The notes under the pieces were generated by a model. That model was not told the DNA's origin, did no database searches, and was given only the letters and a program-made list of their open reading frames with translations. Shown here piece after piece: positions 7,028-16,927 of a stretch of 39,417 nt of DNA. Origin of the DNA: Candidatus Rokuibacteriota bacterium (GTDB lineage: Bacteria > Methylomirabilota > Methylomirabilia > Rokubacteriales > CSP1-6); assembly GCA_003220315.1 (NCBI GenBank), contig QHSA01000154.1, positions 1 through 39,417 on the forward strand. Direction: 5' to 3'. The stretch's first letter is position 1, and each line of letters begins with the position of its first letter. Made by a program: the position numbers and the translations under genes.

Positions 7028-8026
7028 CTACGCCCGGTGGAAGAACTCGCGGCGGATCCGGTCCGGGGTGTCCCAGATGTCCGACTTGAGGAAGCCGAAC
7101 TCCTTGTTGATCTTGAGCTGGGCGATGAGCGTGTCCACCTGCTCGTCGGGCAGGCCGTAGAGCATCCTCACGGTCTCCCGGTGGGCGACCTGGACCACGT
7201 CCGCCGGTAGCTTCGTGACCTCCTGGACGATCTCCATCGCGCGCGCGGGCTTGTTGTACCAGACCTCCACCGCGTCCTTCTGGGCGTCGTTGAGGTCCCG
7301 CGCGATCGTCGGGTGCTTCTGGAGGAACTCGCCGTGCACGAGGTAGCAGACGTGCACCGGGAACCCCGTCGGGCGGCCGGTGGCCTTGCGCCAGAGGTCG
7401 ATCTGCTTGGCGAGGTACACGCCCTCCCCGCGGAAGACGACCGCGTCCGTGATGGGCTGCCACGCGATGATCGCGTCCACGTCCTTCTTCCCCAACAACG
7501 TCACCATGTCCGGCGGCGCGGTCGCCGTGACGATCTGCGTGTCCTTCTGGAGGTCGAGCCCATACCCCTTCAGCGTCAGCGCCCTGATATCGAAGAACGT
7601 CGACGTTCCGACGACCGCGGCGATCTTCCTCCCCCTGAGGTCCTCGACCCTGGCGAGGCCCGCGTCCTTGCGCGCGACGATGGCGCCGAGCACGGCCGTC
7701 GCGACGCCCGTCACCTTGAGCGGCACGCCGTCCTCGAACGCCTTGGCGGCGAGCGCGAAGGACATGTCGATCGCGTCGACGTTCTTCGAGGCGAGCTGGT
7801 TCAGCAACGGCCCGGGCGCGCCCGGCACGATGGAGTACTCGGCCTGCCAGCCGCGCTTGCCGAGCAGATCTTCCTTGTGGATGATCTCGGTCGCCGCCCA
7901 GCCGAGCTGGAGATAGGCGAGGCGGATGGGGCCCTTGCCCTGCGCGGAGAGGGGCGCGGGACCGAGCGCGGCCGCGGCCGCCGCGGCCGCGCCCGTCCGC
8001 AGAAAGGCGCGACGTCCCACAGCCAT
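7028..8026 (-). CDS. ABC transporter substrate-binding protein (SsuA/NMT1-like), Tat-type signal
   Basis: MAVGRRAFLRTGAAAAAAAALG twin-arginine-like signal, then IRLAYLQLGWAATEIIHKEDLLGKRGW... Confidence 0.9.
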   Translation of the reverse strand: MAVGRRAFLRTGAAAAAAAALGPAPLSAQGKGPIRLAYLQLGWAATEIIHKEDLLGKRGWQAEYSIVPGAPGPLLNQLASKNVDAIDMSFALAAKAFEDGVPLKVTGVATAVLGAIVARKDAGLARVEDLRGRKIAAVVGTSTFFDIRALTLKGYGLDLQKDTQIVTATAPPDMVTLLGKKDVDAIIAWQPITDAVVFRGEGVYLAKQIDLWRKATGRPTGFPVHVCYLVHGEFLQKHPTIARDLNDAQKDAVEVWYNKPARAMEIVQEVTKLPADVVQVAHRETVRMLYGLPDEQVDTLIAQLKINKEFGFLKSDIWDTPDRIRREFFHRA

Positions 8027-8038
8027 GCGCGGCTCTCC

Positions 8039-9418
8039 CTACGCCTTCACCTTCGGCAGGTGCTTGAGCGCCTCCTGGACCTTCTCGGCGGGGTACTCGT
8101 AGTCCTGGAGCTTGCCCGCGAGAAACGCCTCGTAGGCCGAGAGGTCGAGATGACCGTGGCCGCACAGGTTGAAGACGATCGTCTTCCGCTTGCCCTCGCT
8201 CTTGCACCGGAGCGCCTCGTCGATGGCCCCGCGCACGGCGTGGGCCGCCTCGGGTGCGGGCAGGAGGCCCTCCGCCCGCGCGAACTGCACGGCGGCGTGG
8301 AAGGTGGCGACCTGTGGCACGGCGATCGCCTCGATGACCTTCTCGTCGTAGAGCTTGCAGATCAAGGGCGCCATGCCGTGGTAGCGGAGACCGCCCGCGT
8401 GGAGCGACGGCGGAATGAAGGTGTGGCCGAGCGTGTACATCTTGACGAGCGGCGTGAGGCCGACCGTGTCGCCAAAGTCGTAGACGTACTTGCCCTTCGT
8501 GAGGCTCGGACAGGCGCTCGGCTCGACGGCGACGACGCGGAGCTTCTTCCTCTTGCCGGCGAGCTTGTCGGCGAGGAACGGGAAGGAGAAGCCCGCGAAG
8601 TTCGAGCCGCCGCCGATGCAGCCGACGAGGATGTCGGCCTCCGCGTCCGCTTTCTCGAGCTGCTTCTTCACCTCGAGGCCGACGACGGTCTGATGCATGA
8701 GGACGTGGTTGAGCACGCTCCCGAGCGAGTACTTCGTGTCCTCGCGCGCCGCCGCGTCCTCGACCGCCTCGCTGATCGCGATCCCGAGGCTGCCGGGCGA
8801 GTTCGGGTCCTGCTCGAGCACCTTCTTGCCCGACTGCGTGTCGGAGCTCGGGCTCGCGACGACCTGCGCGCCGTACGTCTCCATCAGCACGCGCCGGTAC
8901 GGCTTCTGCTGGTAGGAGACCTTGACCATGTACACCTTGCACTGCAGGCCGAAGAAGCTGCACGCGATGGCGAGCGCCGAGCCCCACTGGCCGGCGCCCG
9001 TCTCCGTCGTGAGCCGCGCGACCTTCTCCTTCTTGTTGTAGTACGCCTGGGCGACGGCCGTGTTCGGCTTGTGGCTGCCCGCCGGGCTCACGCCCTCGTA
9101 CTTGTAGTAGATGCGCGCGGGCGTATCGAGCGCCTTCTCGAGGCGTCGGGCGCGGTAGAGCGGCGTCGGTCGCCACAGCCGATAGATCTCCCGGATCTCC
9201 TCGGGGATCGCGATCCACCGCTCCTGGCTCACCTCCTGCTTGATGAGCTCCATCGGAAAGAGCGGCGCCAAATCTTGAGGCCCGATCGGCTGGCCGGTGC
9301 CGGGATGAAGCGGCGGGGGCAGCGGGGTCTTGAAGTCGGCCTGGATGTTGTACCACTTCGTCGGGATGTCCTTCTCGTCGAGGAGAAACTTGGTGTTGTC
9401 GCCGGCCTTAGTCGCCAT
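8039..9418 (-). CDS. Tryptophan synthase beta chain-like protein, TrpB2 type (PLP)
   Basis: [68 protein letters not shown]. Confidence 0.92.
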   Translation of the reverse strand: MATKAGDNTKFLLDEKDIPTKWYNIQADFKTPLPPPLHPGTGQPIGPQDLAPLFPMELIKQEVSQERWIAIPEEIREIYRLWRPTPLYRARRLEKALDTPARIYYKYEGVSPAGSHKPNTAVAQAYYNKKEKVARLTTETGAGQWGSALAIACSFFGLQCKVYMVKVSYQQKPYRRVLMETYGAQVVASPSSDTQSGKKVLEQDPNSPGSLGIAISEAVEDAAAREDTKYSLGSVLNHVLMHQTVVGLEVKKQLEKADAEADILVGCIGGGSNFAGFSFPFLADKLAGKRKKLRVVAVEPSACPSLTKGKYVYDFGDTVGLTPLVKMYTLGHTFIPPSLHAGGLRYHGMAPLICKLYDEKVIEAIAVPQVATFHAAVQFARAEGLLPAPEAAHAVRGAIDEALRCKSEGKRKTIVFNLCGHGHLDLSAYEAFLAGKLQDYEYPAEKVQEALKHLPKVKA

Positions 9419-9470
9419 GCGCTGCCTCCTTCGGATCTTGTGGCGGCGGGACCCCGTGAAAAGTGCGCTA

Positions 9471-9500
9471 ACGATACGCAAGGGGGACCGCCCCTGTCAA
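9471..9500 (-). promoter_or_regulatory. Sigma70-like promoter for trpB2/ABC/cyclase operon: TTGACA-N18-TATCGT
   Basis: Perfect -35 at 9500-9495 (minus), -10-like TATCGT at 9476-9471. Confidence 0.45.
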
Positions 9501-9540
9501 TACAGGCGTCTGCTAGACTCCTGTCGCAGGAGGGGATGCC

Positions 9541-10707
9541 ATGGCCAGGACGCTGCGCCTGCCGCGCGCCGACGGGACCCTGACCGCGTACCGCCTGACC
9601 GGGGCGACGCCGGTGGCGCCGCCCGCGGGACCGATCAGGAGCCGCATCGCCTACGCCGCGGTGCACGTCGTCGCTGACCCGCTGGCCGCCATCAATCCCA
9701 CGCTCGAGGCCGCCCTCGACTGGGACGCGACACTCGCGTACCGACGCTACATCTGGTCGCTCGGCCTCGCCGTCGCCGAGGCGATGGACACCTCGCAGCG
9801 CGGGATGGGGTTCGACTGGTCCACCGCCAAGGAGCTGATCCGGCGCGCCGTGGCGGAGGCGCGGGGGATTCCAGGCGCCGTGATCGCGAGCGGAGCCGGG
9901 ACGGACCACCTCGAGCCCGGGCAGCGCGTGACGCTCGCGGACGTCGAGGCGGCGTACGAGGAGCAGTGCGCGTTCATCGAGTCGGTCGGCGGCCGGATCA
10001 TCCTCATGGCGAGCCGCGCGCTCGCGGCGTGCGCCAAGGGTGGAGACGACTACGCGAAGGTCTACGGGAAGCTTCTGGAGCAGGTGAGCGAGCCCGTGAT
10101 CATCCACTGGCTCGGCGAGATGTTCGATCCGGCGCTGGCCGGCTACTGGGGCTCGCCGGACCTGGACCGCGCGACCGAGACGCTGGTCGCCATCGTGGGC
10201 GAGCACGCGCCGAAGATCGACGGCGTCAAGATCTCGCTCCTCGACCAGGCGCGCGAGATCGCGATGCGGCGGCGCTTTCCGCGGGGCGTCCGGATGTACA
10301 CCGGCGACGACTTCGACTACCCGACGACGATCCGTGGCGACGGCGAGCGCTGGAGCGACGCGCTCCTCGGGATCTTCGATGTGATCGCCCCGGCCGCGTC
10401 CGCCGCGCTTCACGCCCTGGACGGCGGGGACCTCGCCCGCTACGGCGCGATCCTGGCGCCGACCCTTCCGCTCTCGCGCCACGTCTTCGGCGCGCCCACG
10501 CGCTTCTACAAGACCGGCGTCGTGTTCGCCGCGTACCTCAACGGCCACCAGTCAGGCTTCAAGATGGTGGGCGGGATGGAGAGCGCGCGCTCGGTCGTCC
10601 ACCTCGCCGAGCAGTTCGTCCTGATGGACGCGGCGGGACTCCTGCGAGACCCCGACCTCGCTGCCGATCGGATGCGCCGCGTCCTGGCGGTCGCGGGCGC
10701 CGACTAA
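9541..10707 (+). CDS. DUF993-type (DHDPS-like TIM-barrel) protein
   Basis: GMGFDWSTAKELIRRA...IILMASRALA...VIIHWLGEMFDPALAGYWG...FYKTGVVFAAYLNGHQSGFKMVGG; good SD aggagg upstream. Confidence 0.7.
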   Translation: MARTLRLPRADGTLTAYRLTGATPVAPPAGPIRSRIAYAAVHVVADPLAAINPTLEAALDWDATLAYRRYIWSLGLAVAEAMDTSQRGMGFDWSTAKELIRRAVAEARGIPGAVIASGAGTDHLEPGQRVTLADVEAAYEEQCAFIESVGGRIILMASRALAACAKGGDDYAKVYGKLLEQVSEPVIIHWLGEMFDPALAGYWGSPDLDRATETLVAIVGEHAPKIDGVKISLLDQAREIAMRRRFPRGVRMYTGDDFDYPTTIRGDGERWSDALLGIFDVIAPAASAALHALDGGDLARYGAILAPTLPLSRHVFGAPTRFYKTGVVFAAYLNGHQSGFKMVGGMESARSVVHLAEQFVLMDAAGLLRDPDLAADRMRRVLAVAGAD

Positions 10708-10718
10708 CCAACGTCGGG

Positions 10719-10736
10719 GGGAGCGGCGCCGCTCCC
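10719..10736. terminator. 18-nt perfect palindrome GGGAGCGGCGCCGCTCCC 12 nt after DUF993 stop; terminator-like without clear U tract
   Basis: Read directly. Confidence 0.35.
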
Positions 10737-10888
10737 GATGTCGAGTAGTCTCGCTGGCATTTGAGATCACCCCGTGGCACCGACGCCGGCCAGAAGCTGA
10801 TCAATCCGCCCGTCTGACGGCTCCCCAGCGCCGTCGAAAGCTCAACGATTCGAGTGGCTTGCGGGACGTTGGACCAGGTTTGCGCCTC

Positions 10889-10904
10889 TGGTTCGACTCT
10901 TGCA
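10889..10904 (+). promoter_or_regulatory. Sigma54 -24/-12 promoter: TGGTTCGACTCTTGCA
   Basis: 10 of 12 defined consensus positions (TGGCACGNNNNTTGCA), GG-N10-GC spacing exact, ~25 nt upstream of the first chemotaxis gene's start. Confidence 0.6.
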
Positions 10905-10928
10905 CCTTTCCGCGCTGGGGCGAACCCT

Positions 10929-11309
10929 GTGAAAATCCTCGTCATTGACGACTCGGCTACGATGCGGCGGATCATCAAGAGCCATCTGGCGACGATGGGA
11001 TTCGACGCCATCGTCGAGGCGCGCGACGGCGAGTCGGCGCTCGCCAAGCTCGCCAGCGAAGCCATCGATCTCGTCATTACAGATTGGGCGATGCCCACCA
11101 TGAGCGGGCCGGACCTCGTGCGGGCGATCCGATCGAGCCCGACCCACGGCAAGCTCCCCGTGCTCATGATCACGGGCATCGCCCAAAAGGAAGATATCGT
11201 CCAGGCGATCGAGGCGGGGGTCAACGGGTACATCGTCAAGCCGTTCACGCCCCAGACGCTCAAGGAGAAGATCCAAGAGCTCATGGGGGACGTGGTGACG
11301 AAGCCGTGA
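10929..11309 (+). CDS. cheY: CheY-like single-domain response regulator (GTG start)
   Basis: VKILVIDDSATMRRIIKSHL...DLVITDWAMPTMSG...VLMITG...YIVKPFTP. Confidence 0.9.
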   Translation: MKILVIDDSATMRRIIKSHLATMGFDAIVEARDGESALAKLASEAIDLVITDWAMPTMSGPDLVRAIRSSPTHGKLPVLMITGIAQKEDIVQAIEAGVNGYIVKPFTPQTLKEKIQELMGDVVTKP

Positions 11310-11968
11310 CGACCGCGCCGGAAGCCAACGCCGTCAAGCGCGTGCAGGACGCGATCGAGGCCGCCGAAGAGCTGATCGCAGCGGCCGGCCAGAACAGCGC
11401 CCCATTCGCGGCGCCCCTCGGGGAGCTGCTCGAGGTCATCAAGGTCGTCGTGCGGGCCACCGTCGTCTGCGTGCGGCCCGCCGCCAGCCACGCGCTGCCG
11501 TCGGTCGCCACGACGCTGACGGCGCTCGTGCAGGCGACGGAAACCGCGGCCCAGAAGGTGCTCGACGAGACGGACGCGCTGCACGCGACGCTGGACACGC
11601 TCCGCCAGGCCCTGGCACAGCTCGACTCGGCCACGCCCGGCTCCGGCCCGGCCGCGCGCGCCTGGCGCGAGGCGACGGAGTCGTGCGAGGCCCTGTCCGG
11701 GCACGTCGGCGCGATCGTGTCCGCGATGGAGTTCCAGGATCTGACGGCGCAGCACCTCACCGCCACGATCCACGCGGTCCAGGGGGCGCGCGAACAGCTG
11801 GAGCGGCTGCTCCGATTCATCGGCCTGCCCGCCGACTCGGAGGCGGCGCCCGTCAGGACCGCCGCGAAGGTCGGCGCCCCGTCGGTGCTCGCCCCGTGGC
11901 GACAGAAACTCGCCGACCGAATCGTGCAGGAGCACCAGGGTCAGCCCGACCCCTCCCTGGGCCTGTGA
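11306..11968 (+). CDS. cheZ: CheZ-like chemotaxis phosphatase
   Basis: Helical protein with AMEFQDLTAQHLTATI, matching the CheZ catalytic DLTxQ motif; GTGA overlaps with both neighbours. Confidence 0.75.
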   Translation: MTTAPEANAVKRVQDAIEAAEELIAAAGQNSAPFAAPLGELLEVIKVVVRATVVCVRPAASHALPSVATTLTALVQATETAAQKVLDETDALHATLDTLRQALAQLDSATPGSGPAARAWREATESCEALSGHVGAIVSAMEFQDLTAQHLTATIHAVQGAREQLERLLRFIGLPADSEAAPVRTAAKVGAPSVLAPWRQKLADRIVQEHQGQPDPSLGL

Positions 11969-12345
11969 AGTCGACCGTCTTCGTCGTCGAGGACTCGCGG
12001 ACGATGCGGGCCCTCGTCCGGAACGTGCTCGAGGGTGACGGCTATGAGGTCCGTGAGAGCGCCGATGGCCGCGCGGCGCTCGACCTCCTCCACTCGATGT
12101 CGCCGGACCTGGTGATCACCGACATCAATATGCCCGAGATGGACGGGATCACCCTGGTGCGCGAGCTCCGCAAGCTCCCGGCGCTCCACCGCACGCCGGT
12201 GCTGATCCTGACGACCGAGTCCGACGACACGGTGAAGGCCAGCGCGCGGGCCGCCGGCGCGACGGGCTGGATCGGCAAGCCCTTTCATCCGGACCAGCTG
12301 AGCCAGATCGTCGCACGCGTCCTCGGGAGGGAACGGCCGGGATGA
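11965..12345 (+). CDS. Second CheY-like response regulator (GTG start)
   Basis: VKSTVFVVEDSRTMRALVRNVLEGDGYEV...DLVITDINMPEMDG...VLILTT...WIGKPFHP. Confidence 0.9.
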   Translation: MKSTVFVVEDSRTMRALVRNVLEGDGYEVRESADGRAALDLLHSMSPDLVITDINMPEMDGITLVRELRKLPALHRTPVLILTTESDDTVKASARAAGATGWIGKPFHPDQLSQIVARVLGRERPG

Positions 12346-14102
12346 GCCAGGACGCGACCCTCCGCATGTTCTTCGAGGAGGCGACCGATCTTGTGGGCGA
12401 CTCGGAGGCGGCGCTCCTGCGCCTCGAGGCGGCGTCGGGCGAGCCGGATCCGGGCCTCGTCAATCGCATCTTCCGGAACGTCCATACGCTCAAGGGAACG
12501 AGCGCCATGCTGGGGCTCGACCGCCTCGCCGCGTTCGCCCACTCCCTCGAGGACGTCTTGGTGCGGATGCGGAAGGGCGCGCAAGCGATCACGCCGGGCC
12601 TCGTCGATACGCTGCTCGCGTCCGTCGACGTTCTTCGTCGGCTCCTCGAGCGGGCGCGGGAGGGGAGCGGCGGCGAGCCCGAAAACCTGGAATCCATGCT
12701 GGCGACGTTGCGCGCGCTCTCCGTCGGTCCCGCGGCGCGCGGGGGCGGGGATGGTTCCGGGACGATCCTGGCGGGCGGTGGCGCCGGGCTCTTCGGCCGG
12801 GCGTCGGACGACGGCGGTCACGACCCCGACCATGCGGTCGAAGCGGCGACGGTTCGCGTGCCGATCGAGAAAGTCGACAGCCTGGTCAACCTGGTCGGCG
12901 AGCTCGTCATCACCCAGTCCATGATCGCCCGGCTCGTGGCGCACCTCGGGCCGGACCGCGCCAGAGAACTCGAGGAAGCCGTCGCACAGATGGATCGCCA
13001 CGCCCGGGAGCTGCAGGAGCGCGTGATGGCCGTGCGCATGCTGCCGATCCGGACGGTGTTCGGCCGGTTCCCGCGCCTCGTCCGCGATCTGGCGCACGCC
13101 CAGGGCAAGCAGGTGGTGCTCGAAGCCTCGGGGGAAGACACGGAGCTGGACAAGAGCGTGATCGAGCAGATCACCGATCCGCTGACCCACCTGCTCCGCA
13201 ACGCGATCGATCACGGCATCGAGCCGCCCGAGGCGCGTCGCGCCGCGGGCAAGCCCGGCGTCGGGCATCTGCGCCTCCGGGCCTACCAGGAGGGCGGCAA
13301 CATCCATCTGGAGGTCGCCGACGACGGTCGCGGGCTCGACCGCGACCGGATCGCGCGGAAGGCCGAAGAGCTCGGGTTGCTGACCGCGGACGCTCGGCCG
13401 TCCGACGACGAGATCTTCGGGTTGATCTGGGAGCCCGGGTTCTCGACCGCCGACACGGTGAGTCAGGTCTCGGGCCGCGGGGTCGGGCTCGACGTCGTGC
13501 GCCGCAACGTCGAGACGCTCGGCGGCTCCATCACGGTCCACACGGAGCGCGGTCGCGGCACCACCTTCGATGTCCGGCTGCCCCTCACGCTGGTCATCCT
13601 CGACGGCCAGTCGCTCCGCGTGGGGTCGCACACCTACATCCTGCCCCTCGCCGCGATCGTCGAGTCGCTGCGGCCGCGGCCCGGGCAGGTGTCTCGCGTC
13701 TTCACCGACGCGGAGGTCGTGGTGGTCCGCGGAGAGGCGGTGCCCATGATCCGGCTGCACCGCGTGTTCGACATCGCGCCCGCGACCGAGGATCCCTCGC
13801 AGGGGATCGTGGTCATCGTCGAGCACGGGGGACGCGATGTCGCGCTGCTCGTCGACGAGCTCGGCGGCCAGCAGCAGGTCGTGATCAAGAGCCTCGAAGC
13901 CAACTTTCAGAAGGTCACCGGCGTCGCGGGAGCCACGATTCTGAGTGACGGGGGCGTCGCGCTGATCCTGGACGTGCCGGGGCTGGTCGCGTTGAGCCGC
14001 GCCCGGCCGGGCGGGGAGCCGCGGATCGTCACGTCCCAACCCGTGGTGTCCGTGGCGAGCTCGGCGGGCCATTCGCAGTCTGACGGAGGAGGACGACGAT
14101 GA
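12342..14102 (+). CDS. cheA: Chemotaxis histidine kinase CheA
   Basis: HPt NRIFRNVHTLKGTSAMLGL, dimerisation VDSLVNLVGELVITQSM, catalytic HLLRNAIDHGIE...VADDGRGLD...SGRGVGLDVVR, C-terminal CheW-like domain. Confidence 0.97.
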   Translation: MSQDATLRMFFEEATDLVGDSEAALLRLEAASGEPDPGLVNRIFRNVHTLKGTSAMLGLDRLAAFAHSLEDVLVRMRKGAQAITPGLVDTLLASVDVLRRLLERAREGSGGEPENLESMLATLRALSVGPAARGGGDGSGTILAGGGAGLFGRASDDGGHDPDHAVEAATVRVPIEKVDSLVNLVGELVITQSMIARLVAHLGPDRARELEEAVAQMDRHARELQERVMAVRMLPIRTVFGRFPRLVRDLAHAQGKQVVLEASGEDTELDKSVIEQITDPLTHLLRNAIDHGIEPPEARRAAGKPGVGHLRLRAYQEGGNIHLEVADDGRGLDRDRIARKAEELGLLTADARPSDDEIFGLIWEPGFSTADTVSQVSGRGVGLDVVRRNVETLGGSITVHTERGRGTTFDVRLPLTLVILDGQSLRVGSHTYILPLAAIVESLRPRPGQVSRVFTDAEVVVVRGEAVPMIRLHRVFDIAPATEDPSQGIVVIVEHGGRDVALLVDELGGQQQVVIKSLEANFQKVTGVAGATILSDGGVALILDVPGLVALSRARPGGEPRIVTSQPVVSVASSAGHSQSDGGGRR

Positions 14103-14677
14103 GAGTCGATCGGCGTACCGGCTTGTTCACAGCCGTCTCACTCCTGGTGGTGGCGGCCGCCGCGCACGCGGCGGTCGAGGTCACGCCAGGCATCCAGGCC
14201 GAGCTCGACCGGCAGAAGAAGATCGCCGCCGGCTGGGCGGCGGACCCCGTGATCGTCAAGGCCGTCGCGGAGCAGAATGCCAAGGGGCCGCTGGCCGGAA
14301 TGGACAACTCGAAGTGGAAGCTCGTCCGGCGCAGCGATCCGCTCGTGCGGGCGTTCCAGTCGAACCCGGCGGGCCAATTTCTACGCTCCAAGATGGAGGC
14401 CAGCGGGGGCCTGATCACCGAGGCGTTCGTGAGCGCCGCGCAGGGCGAAAAGGTCGCGTTCGCGGAGAAGACGACCTCGTACATCCACAAGGGGATGCCC
14501 AAGTTCGACGTCCCGTTCACGAGCCGCAGCGCGTGGCAGGGCCGTCCGGAGTTCGACGAGTCGGCGCAGACCTATCAGATCCAGATCTCGGTCCCGGTGC
14601 TGGTGGACGGTCAACCGGCCGGTGCGCTGGTGGTCGGGATCAGCCTGTCGCAGCTCGAGAGGCAGGCGAAGAAGTGA
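14099..14677 (+). CDS. Secreted single-Cache/PDC-like periplasmic sensor protein without signalling domain
   Basis: Signal peptide [28 protein letters not shown]; body ends [35 protein letters not shown], typical of Cache domain termini. Confidence 0.65.
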   Translation: MRVDRRTGLFTAVSLLVVAAAAHAAVEVTPGIQAELDRQKKIAAGWAADPVIVKAVAEQNAKGPLAGMDNSKWKLVRRSDPLVRAFQSNPAGQFLRSKMEASGGLITEAFVSAAQGEKVAFAEKTTSYIHKGMPKFDVPFTSRSAWQGRPEFDESAQTYQIQISVPVLVDGQPAGALVVGISLSQLERQAKK

Positions 14678-14702
14678 CGCACCGGCATGGCTGGAGGGGA
14701 TG

Positions 14703-16448
14703 ATGAACGAGCGGCATGCGCTCTCGATACGGGCCAAGGTGGTCGCGACGTGCGTCGGCCTGGCCCTGACCACGGGGTTCGCCGGCGGCCTCGGCATCTG
14801 GGCGTTCTCGCGCGTCAACGCCGCCTTTCAGGTGGTCGCCACGCAGAGCCTCCCCGCGGCGAACGATATCTTACAGACGGACCGTGACATGCAGCAGGCG
14901 CTCGTCGCCGAGCGCACGTTGATGTTCATGAGCATGGCGACGCCCGAGGCGAAGCAGCAGGTCAAGGTCCACGCGGCCGAGCTCACGCAGGTGCTCGAGC
15001 GCTGGCGCGAGTACACCGCGATCCCGGCCACCGAGGCGGAACGGCAGCTGTGGCCCGCCTTCAGCGCGGCGGTTCGCGAGTGGGAGCAGGCCTCTCGCGA
15101 CACGGTGCGGGTCCTGTCCGAAGATACCCCCTCGGCCCGCCGCGACGCCATCGATCTCTCGGTGGGCGAGGGCACCATCAAGTTCGAGAACGCGCGCAAG
15201 ATCCTGAGCGAGCTCACGGCGATGCGCATGGCTCAGGCGGAGAGGCACGCCAAGACGGAGGAGGCGCGCGCCGCCGCGATGCTGTGGTGGGTCGTGATCG
15301 CGGTGGCCGGCGCGATGGGGCTGGCGCTGGTCCTGAGCGTCGTCCTCGGCCGCTCGATCGCAAACCCCCTGGGCCAGACCGCGACGCTGCTCCGGGACAT
15401 CGCCGAGGGCGAGGGCGACCTGACGCGGCGGCTCCAGGTCCGGAGCCGGGACGAGCTCGGCGAGCTGGCGCGCTGGTTCAACACCTTCGTCGACAAGCTA
15501 CGCGTGATCATCGGTCAGACGCGGGAGTCGGCCGAGCGGGCGGCCCTCGCCGCCCAGCAGCTCTCCACCGGGACGGAGCAGATCTCCGGCGCCGCCCAGG
15601 AGCAGGCGTCCTCCCTGGAGGAGACGGCGGCGAGCATGGAGGAGTTGACCGGCACCGTCAAGCAGAACGCCGACAACGCGCGCCAGGCCAGTCAGCTCGC
15701 GGTGGAGTCGCGTGACACGGCCGAGCGGGGCGGCCAGGTCGTCGCCTCGGCGGTCGCCTCGATGGACGAGATCACCCGAGCGTCGGAGCGGATCTCGGAG
15801 ATCATCTCGGTCATCGACGAGATCGCGTTCCAGACCAACCTCCTGGCGCTCAACGCGGCCGTCGAGGCGGCCCGCGCCGGGGAGCAGGGCCGCGGGTTCG
15901 CCGTCGTCGCCGCGGAGGTTCGAAATCTGGCGCAGCGGTCGGCCGCGGCCGCCAAAGAGATCAAGGCGTTGATCCACGATTCGGTGCAGAAGGTGAGGAC
16001 CGGCGCGTCGCTCGTGAATCAGTCCGGCCAGACCTTCAAGGAGATCGTCGCCTCGGTGAAGCGCGTGACCGAGATCATCGCCGAGATCGCCGCCGCCAGT
16101 ACGGAGCAGTCGCAAGGGATCGAGCAGGTCAACAAGGCGATCGTCCAGATGGACCGACTGGTGCAGTCGAGCGCCGCGCAGACCGAGGAGCTCTCCTCCA
16201 CGGCGCTCGCCCTGGCCGTCCACGCCAAGCAGCTCCGCGCGCTGGTGTGGCGGTTCAAGCTGGCCGACGGCGCCCCGGAACGGCCGCCGGCCGAGACGGG
16301 ACCAGACGCGACGCTCGAGCCGGCGCCGTCGGTCGCGGCGCGGGCTTCCGCGACGCGCACGCGGACGCTCCCGACGCGGCTCCTGCGCACGTCGTCCGGC
16401 AACGGCTCCACGGCGCGGGACGACGCCGACGACTTCGAGGAGTTCTGA
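14703..16448 (+). CDS. Methyl-accepting chemotaxis protein (4HB-like sensor, HAMP, MCP signal domain)
   Basis: Two TM segments, HAMP around [29 protein letters not shown], tip [43 protein letters not shown]. Confidence 0.95.
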   Translation: MNERHALSIRAKVVATCVGLALTTGFAGGLGIWAFSRVNAAFQVVATQSLPAANDILQTDRDMQQALVAERTLMFMSMATPEAKQQVKVHAAELTQVLERWREYTAIPATEAERQLWPAFSAAVREWEQASRDTVRVLSEDTPSARRDAIDLSVGEGTIKFENARKILSELTAMRMAQAERHAKTEEARAAAMLWWVVIAVAGAMGLALVLSVVLGRSIANPLGQTATLLRDIAEGEGDLTRRLQVRSRDELGELARWFNTFVDKLRVIIGQTRESAERAALAAQQLSTGTEQISGAAQEQASSLEETAASMEELTGTVKQNADNARQASQLAVESRDTAERGGQVVASAVASMDEITRASERISEIISVIDEIAFQTNLLALNAAVEAARAGEQGRGFAVVAAEVRNLAQRSAAAAKEIKALIHDSVQKVRTGASLVNQSGQTFKEIVASVKRVTEIIAEIAAASTEQSQGIEQVNKAIVQMDRLVQSSAAQTEELSSTALALAVHAKQLRALVWRFKLADGAPERPPAETGPDATLEPAPSVAARASATRTRTLPTRLLRTSSGNGSTARDDADDFEEF

Positions 16449-16450
16449 GC

Positions 16451-16927
16451 GTGGAGCGTCTCGGGGCGCTCTCGGGTCAGATCGGCGCCGCGGCGGGCGC
16501 GCAGTACCTGACCTTTCGCCTGGGCGACGAGGAGTACGGCCTGGACATCCTGAAGGTTCAGGAGATCCGAAGCTACGCGGCGATCACGCCGCTCCCGAAC
16601 GCGCCGCCCGCCGTCAAGGGCGTCATGAACCTCCGAGGACAGATCATCCCGGTCGTGGACCTCCGCGTGACGTTCGGCATGCGGCCGACCGAGTACACCC
16701 GGTTCGCGGTGGTCATCGTCGTCAGCATCGTCGGAAAGATCGTCGGGCTCCTGGCGGACGGCGTCTCCGACGTGCTCACGATGGCCCGGACGGACGTCCA
16801 GCCCGCGCCGGACTTCGGCGCGCCGGTCGAGGCTCGGCTGATCAGCGGGATGGCGAAGACCGGAGAGAAGCTGGTCATCTTGCTGGACGTCGAGCGTCTC
16901 CTCGATGGCGCCGACCACGACGCCTGA
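16451..16927 (+). CDS. cheW: Chemotaxis coupling protein CheW (GTG start)
   Basis: QYLTFRLGDEEYGLDILKVQEIRSYAAITPLPNAPPAVKGVMNLRGQIIPVVDLR. Confidence 0.95.
   Translation: MERLGALSGQIGAAAGAQYLTFRLGDEEYGLDILKVQEIRSYAAITPLPNAPPAVKGVMNLRGQIIPVVDLRVTFGMRPTEYTRFAVVIVVSIVGKIVGLLADGVSDVLTMARTDVQPAPDFGAPVEARLISGMAKTGEKLVILLDVERLLDGADHDA

Noticed and set aside
10870-10890. Alternative sigma54 site TTGGACCAGGTTTGCG
   Set aside because: GG-to-GC spacing is one base short (N9); the neighbouring TGGTTCGACTCTTGCA has exact spacing.
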